Shown in pieces: positions 43,667-53,923 of a stretch of 64,000 bases of DNA. This DNA comes from Pseudomonas sp. G2-4 (lineage in GTDB: Bacteria; Pseudomonadota; Gammaproteobacteria; Pseudomonadales; Pseudomonadaceae), in assembly GCF_030064125.1 (NCBI RefSeq), contig NZ_CP125957.1:3906001-3970000 (forward strand). The letters run 5' to 3'. The number at the start of each line of letters is the position of its first letter. Position 1 is the first letter of the stretch. A program made the translations under genes and the position numbers. The notes beneath the pieces were generated by a model. The model was given only the letters and a program-made list of their open reading frames with translations, did no database searches and was not told the origin of the DNA.

Positions 43667-44988
43667 GGTTTTCTCCGCTGCCGTGGACTCAAGCGGTCCA
43701 GTTGCGCCAAGTGGTTGAGCTTCTCGCCGATCTTCAACTCCAGGCCACGGGGCACCGGCTGATAGAACCGTTGAGGTTCGAGTTCGTCGGGAAAATAGTC
43801 TTCGCCGGCGGCATAGGCGTCCGGCTCATCGTGGGCATAACGGTATTCATCGCCATAGCCCAGCTGTTTCATGAGCTTGGTTGGCGCGTTGCGCAGGTGC
43901 AACGGCACTTCGAGGGAGCCGTGCTCGGTGGCGCTGCGCATCGCTGCCTTGAAGCCCATGTACACCGCGTTGCTTTTCGGCGCGCAGGCCAGGTAAGTGA
44001 TGGCCTGGGCCACGGCGAGCTCGCCTTCCGGGCTGCCGAGGCGCTCCTGCACATCCCAGGCCGCCAGGCACAGGCTCAGGGCCCGCGGGTCGGCATTGCC
44101 GATGTCTTCGCTGGCCATGCGCACCACCCGCCGCGCCAGGTACAGCGGATCGCAACCGCCGTCGATCATGCGCGCAAACCAATACAAGGCGGCGTCGGGG
44201 TTGGAGCCGCGGATGGATTTGTGCAGCGCCGAAATCTGGTCGTAGAACGCCTCGCCGCCCTTGTCGAAGCGTCGCCGGGTATCCCCCAGCAGGCTTTGCA
44301 ACAGCTCGACGTCGATCTCGGCGTTGTCTTCGGCCAGGTCCGAGGCGTTTTCCAGCAGGTTGAGCAAGCGCCGGCCATCGCCATCGGCGGCTGAAAACAG
44401 GATCTGGAAGCCTTCATCGCTGAGGCTCAGCTGGCGCTTGCCCAGGCCGCGCTCTTCGGTCAGCGCCCGGTGCACCAGCTTGCGCATCGCCGCCTCGTCG
44501 AGGCTCTTGAGCACATAGACCCGCGCCCGGGACAGCAAGGCGTTATTGAGTTCGAACGAAGGGTTTTCGGTGGTCGCACCGATGAAAATCAGCGTGCCGT
44601 CTTCGACGTAGGGCAGGAACGCATCCTGTTGGGATTTGTTGAAGCGGTGTACTTCGTCGACGAACAGGATCGTGCGCTTGCCGTACTGCCCGGCCTGCTG
44701 CTTGGCCACTTCCACCGCCTGGCGGATTTCCTTGACCCCGGCCAGTACCGCCGAAACCGTTTCGAAATGGGCGTCCGAGACTTCCGCCAACAGCCGCGCC
44801 AGGGTGGTCTTGCCCACGCCCGGCGGGCCCCAGAAAATCATCGAATGCAGCGCGCCCTGCTCCAGCGCTTCGCGCAAAGGCTTACCGCGAGCGAGCACAT
44901 GCTCCTGGCCGACGTACTCATCCAGGTTGGCCGCACGCAAGCGGGCGGCCAATGGCTGGGCAATCGGGGCGCTTCGAAACAGGTCCAT
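43663..44988 (-). CDS. rarA: Replication-associated recombination protein RarA (MgsA)
   Basis: It encodes 441 residues. AAA+ motifs are [15 protein letters not shown] (Walker A), [20 protein letters not shown] (Walker B) and [20 protein letters not shown] (sensor 1). The C-terminal tetramerisation domain has [20 protein letters not shown] and [20 protein letters not shown]. It acts at stalled replication forks. It is transcribed with crcB and serS. Confidence 0.95.
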   Translation of the reverse strand: MDLFRSAPIAQPLAARLRAANLDEYVGQEHVLARGKPLREALEQGALHSMIFWGPPGVGKTTLARLLAEVSDAHFETVSAVLAGVKEIRQAVEVAKQQAGQYGKRTILFVDEVHRFNKSQQDAFLPYVEDGTLIFIGATTENPSFELNNALLSRARVYVLKSLDEAAMRKLVHRALTEERGLGKRQLSLSDEGFQILFSAADGDGRRLLNLLENASDLAEDNAEIDVELLQSLLGDTRRRFDKGGEAFYDQISALHKSIRGSNPDAALYWFARMIDGGCDPLYLARRVVRMASEDIGNADPRALSLCLAAWDVQERLGSPEGELAVAQAITYLACAPKSNAVYMGFKAAMRSATEHGSLEVPLHLRNAPTKLMKQLGYGDEYRYAHDEPDAYAAGEDYFPDELEPQRFYQPVPRGLELKIGEKLNHLAQLDRLSPRQRRKP

Positions 44989-45048
44989 GATTACTTACAA
45001 AACCTCCGCTGGGTCCTGTTGCCGACTCTATTGAACACTACAGCACCT

Positions 45049-45137
45049 TGTGGGAGCGAGCTTGCTCGCGATAGCGTCGGATCAGCTGAAATAGATGTGA
45101 CTGACCCACCGCTATCGCGAGCAAGCTCGCTCCCACA
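45049..45137. repeat. Family B REPIN
   Basis: The arms TGTGGGAGCGAGCTTGCTCG and CGAGCAAGCTCGCTCCCACA are inverted around a 43-bp spacer. It lies between rarA and lolA inside a minus-strand gene series. Confidence 0.93.
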
Positions 45138-45157
45138 TTCGGTTCCGAGGTGCCCCG

Positions 45158-45781
45158 TTATTCCTGGATCACATCGGCACCCTTGGGGATGTCGAACTTG
45201 AACTTGGACGCGGCGATCGGCTCGTTGGCCTTGACCCCGGTGAAGAGGATATTGGTGCGCTGGCCGACGCTGTCGATCAGTTGCATGTCGTTGACCAAGC
45301 CGTTGCGGAACGACAGGCGCAGGCTGTCGAACAGGCTGTCCTTGGTCTTGGGCTTGAGGGTGAAGTCGATCACACCGCCCGCTTCCTTGGCACTGATGTC
45401 GAAGCTCTGGCTGATCTTGGAAATGTCGCCGGACAGCAGCAACGCCGGGGTTTGGGTCAGACGCTGGTCGAGGGTCTTGATGGTGACCTGCTCCAGGTCC
45501 GGGTCCCACAGGGAGACTTTCTTGCCATCGGACACCATCAGTTGCTCAGCCGGCGCATCGGTGTGCCAGTAGAACAGGCCCGGACGCTGCAGGGCCATGT
45601 CGCCGGCGGTTTCCTGCAACTGGGTGCCGCTGCCGTCGAGGGTCAGTTGGGAAAAGCGCGCGGTCAGGGTCTGGGACCGTTCCAGTAGCTGGGTCAGGCG
45701 GGCCACATCCTTTTCATCGGCGTGGGCCGACAAGGTGGTCAGGGCCAATACGGGCAACAGCAACATGCGAATCAGGCGCAT
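45158..45781 (-). CDS. lolA: Outer-membrane lipoprotein carrier protein LolA
   Basis: It encodes 207 residues from the ATG at 45781, preceded by GAGGA; an upstream in-frame ATG at 45793 is less likely. The signal peptide [20 protein letters not shown] leads to the periplasm, with cleavage near AHA. The LolA fold is seen in [40 protein letters not shown] and [17 protein letters not shown]. It carries lipoproteins from LolCDE to LolB. Confidence 0.95.
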   Translation of the reverse strand: MRLIRMLLLPVLALTTLSAHADEKDVARLTQLLERSQTLTARFSQLTLDGSGTQLQETAGDMALQRPGLFYWHTDAPAEQLMVSDGKKVSLWDPDLEQVTIKTLDQRLTQTPALLLSGDISKISQSFDISAKEAGGVIDFTLKPKTKDSLFDSLRLSFRNGLVNDMQLIDSVGQRTNILFTGVKANEPIAASKFKFDIPKGADVIQE

Positions 45782-45838
45782 GGGAGTCCTCATGAAGTCG
45801 TGGGGGTCGAGCGACCTGTCGCCAGGCCGCCCGGGTTG

Positions 45839-48244
45839 TTAGTCGCGCATCGGGCCCGGCGCCAGTACTTCGCGCGAACCGTTGGTGTTCATGGCCGTCA
45901 CGACCCCGGCCATTTCCATGGCTTCGATCATGCGGGCGGCGCGGTTGTAGCCGATCTTCAGCTTGCGCTGAACGGCAGAAATCGAGGCCCGGCGGCTTTC
46001 CAGGACGAATTGCACCGCTTCGTCATAAAGCGCATCGGTTTCCGCATCGTCGTCACCGCCGCCGCTGCTGCCCTCGAAACCGCTGCCGGCTTCTTCGACA
46101 CCGTTGAGGATGTCGTCGTTGTACTCAGGGGCGCCCCGCAGTTTCCAGGCTTCCACCACACGGTGCACTTCCTCGTCGGAGACGAACGCGCCGTGCACAC
46201 GAATCGGCAGGCTGGTGCCCGGCGGCATGTAGAGCATGTCACCGTGCCCGAGCAACTGCTCGGCGCCGCCCTGGTCGATGATGGTCCGCGAGTCGATCTT
46301 GCTCGACACCTGGAACGCCATGCGGGTCGGAATGTTGGCCTTGATCAGGCCGGTGATCACGTCCACCGACGGCCGCTGCGTGGCGAGAATCAAGTGGATA
46401 CCGGCTGCACGAGCCTTCTGGGCGATACGGGCAATCAGTTCCTCGACCTTCTTGCCGACGATCATCATCATGTCGGCGAATTCGTCCACCACCACCACGA
46501 TGGTCGGCAGCTTATGCAGCAGCGGCGCTTCGTCGTGGATGTTTTCGCGGTGGTACAGCGGGTCGCTCAACGGCGTACCGGCCTCTTCGGCTTCCTTGAC
46601 CTTGGCGTTGAAGCCCGAGAGGTTACGCACGCCCATCTTCGCCATCAGCTTGTAGCGGCGCTCCATCTCGGCAACGCTCCAGCGCAAGGCGTTGGCGGCG
46701 TCCTTCATGTCGGTGACCACGGGGCACAGCAGGTGCGGAATGCCCTCGTAGATCGACAGCTCGAGCATTTTCGGGTCGATCATGATCAGCTTGGCGTCTT
46801 CGGGGCCCGACTTGAACAGAATCGACAGGATCATCGCGTTCACCCCCACCGACTTACCGGAACCGGTGGTACCGGCCACCAGCAAATGCGGCATTTTCGC
46901 CAGGTCGGTGATGACCGGCTTACCGCCGATGTCATGCCCGAGGGCCAGGGTGACCGGCGACTTGTGGTTGTCATACTCAGGCGTCGACAGCACCTCGGAG
47001 AAGCGCACGATCTGCCGGTCTTCGTTGGGAATTTCGATACCCACGGTGGTCTTGCCGGGAATCACTTCCACCACCCGCACGCTGGTCACGGCCAGGGAGC
47101 GCGCCAGGTCCTTGGCGAGGTTGGAGATGCGGCTGACCTTCACGCCGGCGGCCGGCTGGATTTCGTAGCGGGTGATGACCGGACCCGGGTGGATCGAATC
47201 CACCGAGACCTCGACCCCAAACTCCTTGAGTTTGATCTCCAGCAGGTGACCAACGGCCGCCAGGGACTCGGGGGAATAGTTGAGCTGTTTCTTTTCCGCC
47301 GGGTCCAGGATCGAGATTGGCGGCAAGGTGCCTTCCACCGCGCTGTCGACGAACAGCGGCGCCTGCTTCTCTTTCTGCACGCGCTTGCTTTGCTCCGGCG
47401 GCTTGGCCGGGGCCATGGTGATGACCGGCGGCACCTGCTTCTCGCGCTCGGACATGTGCTTGCTCAACGCCTGCTCACGCTCGATCAGGCGCTCCTTGAC
47501 CTTGGCCTGCTCGCGTTTGTCCGGCGTCGTCGGGGCCACCACGTCGTGGACCCGGTCGTCGACTTCACGCAGTTGCGCCACCAGTTGCTTGCGCTCGGTG
47601 CGCGCCGCCCACCAGCGGTTCATGGCCCCCTGGATCAACTCGATCAGGTCCAGGGTGATCTTGCCAGTGACGTCCATGACCTTGAACCACGACAGGTCGG
47701 TGAACACTGTCAGGCCGAACAGGAACAGGGCAATGAACAGCAGCGTGCTGCCCTGGATGTTCAGGGCGTTCCTGGCCAGGTCGCCGAGGCTTTCCCCCAG
47801 GGCACCGCCCGCCCCGGCCGGCAGGCCAGTGGGCGCGTGGAAATGGATATGGGCCAGCGCGGCCCCCGACAACACCAGGAATACCAGGCCGATCAGGCGC
47901 CAGGAGAACAGCCAGCCACTCCACTGCCATGGCTCGTGGCGCTGGCGGAAGATCTGGTAGGCCTTGATCGCCAGCAGCAGCGGGAAGATATAGGCGAAAT
48001 AGCCCAGCACCATGAACAGGATGTCAGCGCTGTAGGAACCGGCCGGACCGCCGAAATTCTGCACGTCGTCGATCTTGCTGTTATGGCTCCAGCCCGGATC
48101 GTCCTTGCCGTAGGTCAGCAAGGCCATCATCAGGAACAGGCACAAGGCACCGATGGCGATCAATGCACCTTCCTTGAGCCGGTAGTGCAATTGCTGGCGC
48201 CAAAGCGGAACGACTGTTTTGGGTGCTGCGGTGGATTTCTTCAA
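45839..48244 (-). CDS. ftsK: DNA translocase FtsK
   Basis: It encodes 801 residues. About four N-terminal membrane helices (residues 25-190) anchor it at the septum; the linker is rich in K, E and P. The motor has [20 protein letters not shown] (Walker A) and [12 protein letters not shown] (Walker B). The C-terminal gamma winged helix ([20 protein letters not shown]) reads KOPS and activates XerCD at dif. It is upstream of lolA on the same strand, as in P. aeruginosa. Confidence 0.96.
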   Translation of the reverse strand: MKKSTAAPKTVVPLWRQQLHYRLKEGALIAIGALCLFLMMALLTYGKDDPGWSHNSKIDDVQNFGGPAGSYSADILFMVLGYFAYIFPLLLAIKAYQIFRQRHEPWQWSGWLFSWRLIGLVFLVLSGAALAHIHFHAPTGLPAGAGGALGESLGDLARNALNIQGSTLLFIALFLFGLTVFTDLSWFKVMDVTGKITLDLIELIQGAMNRWWAARTERKQLVAQLREVDDRVHDVVAPTTPDKREQAKVKERLIEREQALSKHMSEREKQVPPVITMAPAKPPEQSKRVQKEKQAPLFVDSAVEGTLPPISILDPAEKKQLNYSPESLAAVGHLLEIKLKEFGVEVSVDSIHPGPVITRYEIQPAAGVKVSRISNLAKDLARSLAVTSVRVVEVIPGKTTVGIEIPNEDRQIVRFSEVLSTPEYDNHKSPVTLALGHDIGGKPVITDLAKMPHLLVAGTTGSGKSVGVNAMILSILFKSGPEDAKLIMIDPKMLELSIYEGIPHLLCPVVTDMKDAANALRWSVAEMERRYKLMAKMGVRNLSGFNAKVKEAEEAGTPLSDPLYHRENIHDEAPLLHKLPTIVVVVDEFADMMMIVGKKVEELIARIAQKARAAGIHLILATQRPSVDVITGLIKANIPTRMAFQVSSKIDSRTIIDQGGAEQLLGHGDMLYMPPGTSLPIRVHGAFVSDEEVHRVVEAWKLRGAPEYNDDILNGVEEAGSGFEGSSGGGDDDAETDALYDEAVQFVLESRRASISAVQRKLKIGYNRAARMIEAMEMAGVVTAMNTNGSREVLAPGPMRD

Positions 48245-48563
48245 AACGCTTCTTTTCCTGCGCCAATGGCGCGTCCATCTGTTGAATGACTATAAAAAAC
48301 TGCCCATGACGAGCAGGTAAAAAAGTGAATGTGCACAACCGGTACTACTTTTACCACTGAGAGGTGCATCCAGAAAACCGCAGGTGTAGCCGAAATTTTT
48401 GATTTTTAGACCATCCTGCGTGCAAAACTCAAGCATTGTACGGGTTTGTCGGCCCCAAGGCATCGCCCGCGCGCTGGGTGACAGCATCGCCAGATACGCG
48501 GGGCACACTCGCCAATTGGAGCACGCATTCTCTTTTGTGACAAAGGCTTATGAGGTGTTTTTT

Positions 48564-48608
48564 ATGAGCGAAGTGAAGCAGTATCTCGATGACATCCCCG
48601 TCGCTTGA
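48564..48608 (+). pseudogene. Possible trxB remnant (14-codon reading frame)
   Basis: An ATG at 48564 with GAGGTG 7-12 bp upstream opens a frame of 14 residues, MSEVKQYLDDIPVA, then TGA. Pseudomonas TrxB proteins begin MSEV(R/K)HS and end with a YLDG/YLDD-type tail. In P. aeruginosa trxB1 lies between ftsK and aat, exactly here. The frame may be what remains after an in-frame deletion of almost all of trxB. The rest of the 48245-48676 gap shows no coding frame I can support. A tiny unrelated peptide is the alternative. Confidence 0.4.
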
Positions 48609-48676
48609 CGGTTAACCTCTAGGCGGGCTCTCGCTTGCGGGCGGAGCCGCCCTCCCCTACTGCAAGCCGGATAACG

Positions 48677-49357
48677 ATGCTGACTTGGTTACAACGCAAT
48701 ACTTTCGATTTCCCGCCACTGGCCAAAGCCATGCGCGAACCTAACGGGCTATTGGCCGCCGGCGGCGATCTGTCCGCCGACCGGTTGATCCAAGCCTATC
48801 GCCACGGCTGCTTCCCGTGGTTTTCCGAGGGCCAGCCGATCCTGTGGTGGTCTCCGGATCCACGCACCGTGCTGTTTCCCGACGAACTGCATGTCTCCCG
48901 CAGCCTGGGCAAGCTGTTGCGCAAGCAGCGCTATGAAGTGACGTTCGACAGGGATTTTGCGGCGGTCATCAAGGCCTGCGCCGAGCCGCGGGACTATGCC
49001 GACGGCACCTGGATCACCGAAGCCATGCAAACCGCTTATCTGGAGCTGCACCGTCGTGGCTTCGCCCATTCGGTGGAGGTTTGGGACCAGGGCCAACTGG
49101 TGGGAGGCCTGTACGGCCTGGCCATGGGGCAGTTGTTTTTTGGCGAATCCATGTTCAGCCGGGCCGATAACGCGTCGAAATTCGGCTTCGCGACGCTGGT
49201 CCAACACCTCAAGGCGGCCGGTTTTGTACTCATCGACTGCCAGATGCCCACCGAGCACCTGCATAGCCTGGGTGCGCGCTCGATTCCACGCGCTGAATTT
49301 GCGGGCTATCTAAAGGGACATCTGGACCTGCCCAACCAGGCGACATGGGTTTGCTGA
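48677..49357 (+). CDS. aat: Leucyl/phenylalanyl-tRNA-protein transferase
   Basis: It encodes 226 residues from the ATG at 48677. Family motifs are [59 protein letters not shown], and [18 protein letters not shown]. It adds Leu or Phe to proteins that start with Lys or Arg, making them ClpS substrates. It begins the aat-bpt-infA series, and clpA/clpS lie just beyond. Confidence 0.96.
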   Translation: MLTWLQRNTFDFPPLAKAMREPNGLLAAGGDLSADRLIQAYRHGCFPWFSEGQPILWWSPDPRTVLFPDELHVSRSLGKLLRKQRYEVTFDRDFAAVIKACAEPRDYADGTWITEAMQTAYLELHRRGFAHSVEVWDQGQLVGGLYGLAMGQLFFGESMFSRADNASKFGFATLVQHLKAAGFVLIDCQMPTEHLHSLGARSIPRAEFAGYLKGHLDLPNQATWVC

Positions 49358-49414
49358 GCGACATTCGCGCTCCTGGCTTACAATTAAATTCAAAGCTTAT
49401 CCCGAGGGCCGATC

Positions 49415-50122
49415 ATGACCGAGTTGGCGCGTTTGAAGTTCTATGCCACTCAGCCCCATTCTTGCAGTTACCTGCCCGAGGAGCAGGCCACGACGCTGTT
49501 CCTCGACCCTAGCCAGCCCATGGATGTGCATGTCTACGCAGACCTGTCGGAGATGGGCTTTCGGCGCAGCGGCGATCATCTCTACCGGCCGCATTGCCAG
49601 CATTGCAATGCGTGCGTTCCCGCGCGCATCCCCGTGGCCCAGTTCGTCCCCAATCGCCAGCAGAAACGCATTTTCAAACGCAATGCCGATCTTCTGGTCC
49701 GGCCAGCCAAGCCTCAATTCAGCGAAGAGTATTTCGACCTGTACCAACGCTACATTGAACAACGCCACGCCGATGGCGACATGTACCCGCCCAGTCGAGA
49801 TCAGTTTTCAACCTTCCTGGTGCGCGACCTGCCGTTTTCCCGCTTCTATGAATTCCGCCTCGAAGGACGACTGGTGGCCATTGCCGTCACGGATTTGCTG
49901 CCCAACGGGCTGTCCGCGGTCTACACCTTCTATGAGCCCGGCGAAGAACGGCGCAGCCTGGGGCGCTTTGCCATTCTTTGGCAAATCAACGAAGCCCGGC
50001 GCCTGGGGCTGGAAGCGGTGTACTTGGGCTACTGGATCAAAAACTGCAAAAAAATGAATTACAAAACCCAATATCGACCCATTGAGCTGCTAATTAACCA
50101 GCGATGGGTTGTTCTCAGTTAG
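49415..50122 (+). CDS. bpt: Aspartate/glutamate leucyltransferase (Bpt, ATE family)
   Basis: It encodes 235 residues. ATE motifs are [20 protein letters not shown], the Cys-rich [38 protein letters not shown] and the late [20 protein letters not shown]. Bacterial Bpt adds Leu to proteins starting with Asp or Glu. With aat it feeds the N-degron pathway served by ClpS and ClpA next door. Confidence 0.95.
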
Positions 50123-50222
50123 AACCCCTTGGCTTAAACCCCCTTTTTCGGGCACAATGCACGCCGCTTTTGCCTGGCGCAGTTGCACCGGGCCATTCAC
50201 TGGATACCGAGGGCTTTACTGC

Positions 50223-50441
50223 ATGTCGAAAGAAGACAGCTTCGAAATGGAAGGCACTGTCGTCGACACCCTGCCCAACACCATGTTTCGTGTGGAGTTG
50301 GAAAATGGGCACGTCGTAACCGCGCACATCTCCGGCAAGATGCGCAAGAACTACATTCGTATTCTTACCGGTGACAAAGTGCGCGTCGAGCTGACGCCCT
50401 ATGACTTGAGCAAAGGGCGCATCACTTACCGCGCTCGCTAA
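50223..50441 (+). CDS. infA: Translation initiation factor IF-1
   Basis: It encodes 72 residues from the ATG at 50223, the exact IF-1 length. The S1/OB fold is seen in [20 protein letters not shown], then [40 protein letters not shown] and [12 protein letters not shown]. It binds the ribosomal A site during initiation. A strong terminator follows. Confidence 0.98.
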
Positions 50442-50455
50442 CAAGTCAATACAAA

Positions 50456-50485
50456 ACGCCCGGCTGATGCCGGGCGTTTTTGTTT
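50456..50485 (+). terminator. Rho-independent terminator of infA
   Basis: ACGCCCGGC (50456-50464) pairs with GCCGGGCGT (50469-50477) around TGAT, followed by a T-run. Confidence 0.93.
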
Positions 50486-50525
50486 GTCCGCGATTTACCC
50501 CTCTCTCCATGAACACACAGAACCC

Positions 50526-50614
50526 TGCGGGAGCGAGCTTGCTCTTGATTCGGTGGGCCAGCTTGCACCAATGCCGAATGCACCGCCGCCATCGCGAGCA
50601 AGCTCGCTCCCACA
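50526..50614. repeat. Family B REPIN with variant left arm
   Basis: The left arm is TGCGGGAGCGAGCTTGCTCT and the right arm CGAGCAAGCTCGCTCCCACA. It lies between the convergent infA and clpA terminators. Confidence 0.9.
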
Positions 50615-50640
50615 GGGGATTGATGCGAGTTCGGAATAGC

Positions 50641-50665
50641 AAAAAGGCGCCTTTCGGCGCCTTTT
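50641..50665 (-). terminator. Rho-independent terminator of clpA
   Basis: AAAAGGCGCC (50642-50651) pairs with GGCGCCTTTT (50656-50665) around TTTC. Read on the minus strand it ends in a T-run directly downstream of clpA. Confidence 0.9.
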
Positions 50666-50684
50666 GCTTTGTTGCGGATAACGA

Positions 50685-52955
50685 TCAGGCCATTTCGGCC
50701 GTGGTTTCGAAGTCGAAGGTCAGTTCGCCGTCCTTGATGTCGATGTGAACCACACCGCCATGTTCGGCCAGTTCGCCAAAGAGGATTTCCTCGGCCAGCG
50801 GACGCTTGATCTTGTCCTGGATCAGGCGAGCCATTGGTCGCGCCCCCATCGTCACATCGTAACCACCTTCCGCCAGCCAGCTTCGGGCCGCGTCGGTGAC
50901 TTCCAGCAGCACACGCTTGTCTTCGAGCTGCGCCTGAAGTTCGGTAAGGAACTTGTCCACCACGCTTTTGATGACCTCATGGCTGAGGCGACCAAACTGG
51001 ATAATGGTGTCCAGGCGGTTGCGGAATTCAGGCGTGAAGCTCTTCTTGATCACTTCCATCGCATCGGACGAATGGTCCTGATGGGTGAAACCGATCGAAG
51101 CGCGCGCCGCGGTTTCGGCACCAGCGTTCGTGGTCATGATGATGATCACGTTGCGGAAGTCCGCCTTGCGCCCGTTGTTGTCGGTCAGCGTGCCGTGGTC
51201 CATGACCTGCAGCAGCAGGTTGAAGACTTCCGGATGCGCCTTCTCGATTTCGTCGAGCAGCAATACGCAGTGTGGCTGCTTGGTGATGGCTTCGGTCAGC
51301 AGGCCGCCCTGGTCGAAACCGACATAGCCCGGAGGCGCACCGATCAGACGCGATACGGTGTGGCGCTCCATGTACTCGGACATGTCGAAGCGCACCAGTT
51401 CGATGCCCATCGCCTTGGCCAGCTGCCGTGCCGCCTCGGTCTTGCCCACACCGGTAGGACCGGCGAACAGGAAGGAACCGACTGGCTTGTCTGGCGACTT
51501 GAGACCGGCGCGAGACAGTTTGATGGCTGTCGACAGCGAGTCGATGGCCGCATCCTGGCCGAACACCGTCAGCTTCAGGTCACGCTCCAGGTTACGCAGC
51601 AGCTCCTTGTCGGAACTGGTGACGTGCTTAGGTGGAATCCGCGCGATTTTCGCCACGATATCCTCGACCTGAGGCACTTCGATGCGCTTGACGCGTTTTT
51701 CCACTGGCTGCAGGCGCTGGTAGGCGCCCGCCTCGTCGATGACGTCGATGGCCTTGTCCGGCATGTGCCGGTCATTGATGTAGCGCGAGGCCAGCTCAGC
51801 CGCGGCGCGCAGGGCTTCATCGCTGTATTCGATGTTGTGGTGCAGCTCGAAACGACCCTTCAGGCCGCGCAGGATGCCAATGGTGTCTTCCACCGAAGGC
51901 TCCGACACATCGACCTTCTGGAAACGCCGGGCCAGGGCACGGTCTTTCTCGAAAATCCCGCGAAATTCCTGGAACGTCGTCGAACCGATGCAGCGGATAT
52001 CACCCGAAGACAGCAGCGGCTTGAGCAGGTTCGAGGCATCCATGACGCCACCGGAGGCAGCCCCGGCACCGATGATGGTGTGGATTTCATCGATGAACAG
52101 GATCGCCTGCGGACGCTTTTTCAGCTCGCCGAGCAACGCCTTGAAGCGCTTCTCGAAATCGCCGCGGTACTTGGTGCCGGCCAGCAAGGCACCCAGGTCA
52201 AGGGAATACACCACGCTGTTGGCCAGCAGGTCTGGCACCTGGTTGTCGACGATGCGCTTGGCCAGGCCTTCGGCAATCGCGGTCTTGCCCACGCCCGCCT
52301 CGCCCACCAGCAGCGGATTGTTCTTGCGACGCCGGGCCAGGATCTGCGCAACGCGCTCGACCTCGGCCTCGCGCCCGACCAGCGGGTCGATACGCCCCTG
52401 GCGAGCCAGCTCATTCAGATTGCTGGCATAGGCATCCAGTGGGTTGCCTGAGGAAGAAGACTCACCGCCCTCGTCGTCCTGCATATCCTGCTCACCCTCG
52501 GAATGATCGCCATGCCCCGGCACCTTGGAGATGCCATGGGCGATGTAGTTGACGACATCGATGCGCGCAACGCTCTGCTGCTTGAGCAGGAAAACCGCCT
52601 GGCTTTCCTGTTCGCTGAAGATGGCAACCAGCACGTTGGCGCCGGTGACTTCACGTTTGCCCGAGCTCTGTACATGAAAGACAGCACGCTGCAGGACACG
52701 CTGGAAGCCCAGGGTTGGCTGGGTTTCCCGATCCTCATCATGGACGGGGATCAAGGGCGTGGTGGAGTCGATGAACTCCTGCAGATCATGCTTGAGTTTA
52801 TCGAGGTTCGCGCCGCAGGCACGCAGAACGGTGGCGGCAGCCTCGTTATCCAATAGGGCCAGCAACAGGTGCTCGACGGTCATGAATTCATGACGCTTCG
52901 AACGAGCCTCCTTGAAGGCAAGATTGAGGGTGACTTCGAGCTCGCGGTTTAACAT
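50685..52955 (-). CDS. clpA: ATP-dependent protease unfoldase ClpA
   Basis: It encodes 756 residues. The N-domain (LNRELEVTLNLAFKEARSKR) binds ClpS. The two AAA+ modules have VGEAGVGKTAIAEGLAKRIV (D1 Walker A) and FAGPTGVGKTEAARQLAKAM (D2 Walker A). An IGL-type ClpP-binding loop is expected near residue 610-620 and is represented by ARASIGFTHQD. It unfolds N-degron and ssrA-tagged substrates for ClpP. It is transcribed after clpS. Confidence 0.96.
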   Translation of the reverse strand: MLNRELEVTLNLAFKEARSKRHEFMTVEHLLLALLDNEAAATVLRACGANLDKLKHDLQEFIDSTTPLIPVHDEDRETQPTLGFQRVLQRAVFHVQSSGKREVTGANVLVAIFSEQESQAVFLLKQQSVARIDVVNYIAHGISKVPGHGDHSEGEQDMQDDEGGESSSSGNPLDAYASNLNELARQGRIDPLVGREAEVERVAQILARRRKNNPLLVGEAGVGKTAIAEGLAKRIVDNQVPDLLANSVVYSLDLGALLAGTKYRGDFEKRFKALLGELKKRPQAILFIDEIHTIIGAGAASGGVMDASNLLKPLLSSGDIRCIGSTTFQEFRGIFEKDRALARRFQKVDVSEPSVEDTIGILRGLKGRFELHHNIEYSDEALRAAAELASRYINDRHMPDKAIDVIDEAGAYQRLQPVEKRVKRIEVPQVEDIVAKIARIPPKHVTSSDKELLRNLERDLKLTVFGQDAAIDSLSTAIKLSRAGLKSPDKPVGSFLFAGPTGVGKTEAARQLAKAMGIELVRFDMSEYMERHTVSRLIGAPPGYVGFDQGGLLTEAITKQPHCVLLLDEIEKAHPEVFNLLLQVMDHGTLTDNNGRKADFRNVIIIMTTNAGAETAARASIGFTHQDHSSDAMEVIKKSFTPEFRNRLDTIIQFGRLSHEVIKSVVDKFLTELQAQLEDKRVLLEVTDAARSWLAEGGYDVTMGARPMARLIQDKIKRPLAEEILFGELAEHGGVVHIDIKDGELTFDFETTAEMA

Positions 52956-52984
52956 AGCTTCACCTCATACCCAAGTGGTCGGCG

Positions 52985-53347
52985 TTAACCGTCCTTCTCG
53001 ATTTCACAGAGTAGCGGATGCTGGCTTTCCCGGGCGTACTGGTTGACCTGCATTGCCTTTGTCTCGGCGATGTCGCGGGTAAACACTCCACATACTGCCC
53101 GTCCCTCTGTATGGACGGCCAGCATGACCTTGGTCGCCAGCTCGCGATTCAGGTTAAAAAACACCTCGAGCACTTCGACGACGAAATCCATCGGTGTGTA
53201 GTCATCGTTGAACAAAACCACCTTGTACATCGGTGGCGCCTGTAATGCGGGCTTTGCTTCCTGAACAGCAATGCCTGCGGAATCGTCGTCATGTAGATCC
53301 GGGCGATCCTGATTGAATGTTAGTCGAATCTGGCTGATTGCATGCAT
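52985..53347 (-). CDS. clpS: ClpS adaptor
   Basis: It encodes 120 residues. The core is [40 protein letters not shown], and [20 protein letters not shown]. The [10 protein letters not shown] and HxxG elements form the pocket that binds N-terminal Leu, Phe, Trp or Tyr. It delivers substrates made by Aat and Bpt to ClpA. Confidence 0.95.
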   Translation of the reverse strand: MHAISQIRLTFNQDRPDLHDDDSAGIAVQEAKPALQAPPMYKVVLFNDDYTPMDFVVEVLEVFFNLNRELATKVMLAVHTEGRAVCGVFTRDIAETKAMQVNQYARESQHPLLCEIEKDG

Positions 53348-53574
53348 GGAAAGAAAGGTTCGTTTAGTTGGCGAATACAGTGATGGGGGCGCTTGCAGGC
53401 GATTTCAACCGCGACCACCCGGTCACCTTGACTATCGGGAAAACGGTGTTACAACCAATAGAGCCCATCGTGGGTTAAAAAGGTCCGTGGAATCGAATCC
53501 TGTCTTCAAGATTAGCCTGCGGATGAACTGGATGATACTCCAGTGATGGAGTGTGTTGCAGAGGGATGTGGGTT

Positions 53575-53844
53575 ATGTCGGTCGTCAAGATGAGTGGCAA
53601 GGTGAAATGGTTCAACAATTCCAAGGGTTACGGTTTCATTCTCGCGGCCGGCAGGGACGATGAAGATCTTTTCGCCCACTACTCGGCAATCAACATGGAT
53701 GGCTACAAGACCCTGAAGGCCGGACAGCCTGTGACATTCGACATCATCCAGGGGCCCAAAGGGCTGCACGCGGTAAACATCAGCGTGATCACCGTCGAAG
53801 ATACGCCGATCCCTGTCAATGCAAGGGTCACCGAGACCCATTGA
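53575..53844 (+). CDS. cspD: Cold-shock-domain protein CspD
   Basis: It encodes 89 residues from the ATG at 53575, with GAGGGA at 53561-53566. RNP1 (KGYGFI) and RNP2-like (DLFAHYS) motifs are in SGKVKWFNNSKGYGFILAAG and the next strand. The C-terminal extension beyond the cold-shock domain is typical of CspD, which inhibits replication in stationary phase. It is divergent from clpS, as in other pseudomonads. An ATG further upstream (53566) is possible. Confidence 0.93.
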   Translation: MSVVKMSGKVKWFNNSKGYGFILAAGRDDEDLFAHYSAINMDGYKTLKAGQPVTFDIIQGPKGLHAVNISVITVEDTPIPVNARVTETH

Positions 53845-53871
53845 CCGGCCGTCGCCGCCCTGGCAAATGAA

Positions 53872-53903
53872 AATGCCCGGCTCGATCACTCGAGCCGGGC
53901 ATT
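53872..53903. terminator. Bidirectional terminator between cspD and icd
   Basis: A perfect 14-bp stem (53872-53885 with 53890-53903) around TCAC separates two convergent genes. It has A/T-rich edges on both sides. Confidence 0.88.
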
Positions 53904-53923
53904 GTTGCTACGTGCCGATCCGC

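Noticed and set aside
45722-48289. An 855-codon open frame on the plus strand, antisense to ftsK
   Set aside because: It is rich in His, Arg, Gln and Gly with no recognisable domain. It mirrors the GC-biased codon pattern of ftsK, which has all its motor motifs.
48399-48608. A 69-codon frame reading through the trxB-like remnant
   Set aside because: It lacks a ribosome site at its own start, and the upstream part shows no family resemblance. Only its last 14 codons, with their own ribosome site, are discussed.
48639-48652. GGGCGG-AG-CCGCCC hairpin before aat as a terminator
   Set aside because: There is no T-run, and the short stem is likely chance in GC-rich sequence.
50745-52451. A long plus-strand open frame antisense to clpA
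   Set aside because: No family resemblance; clpA on the minus strand is complete with both AAA+ modules.
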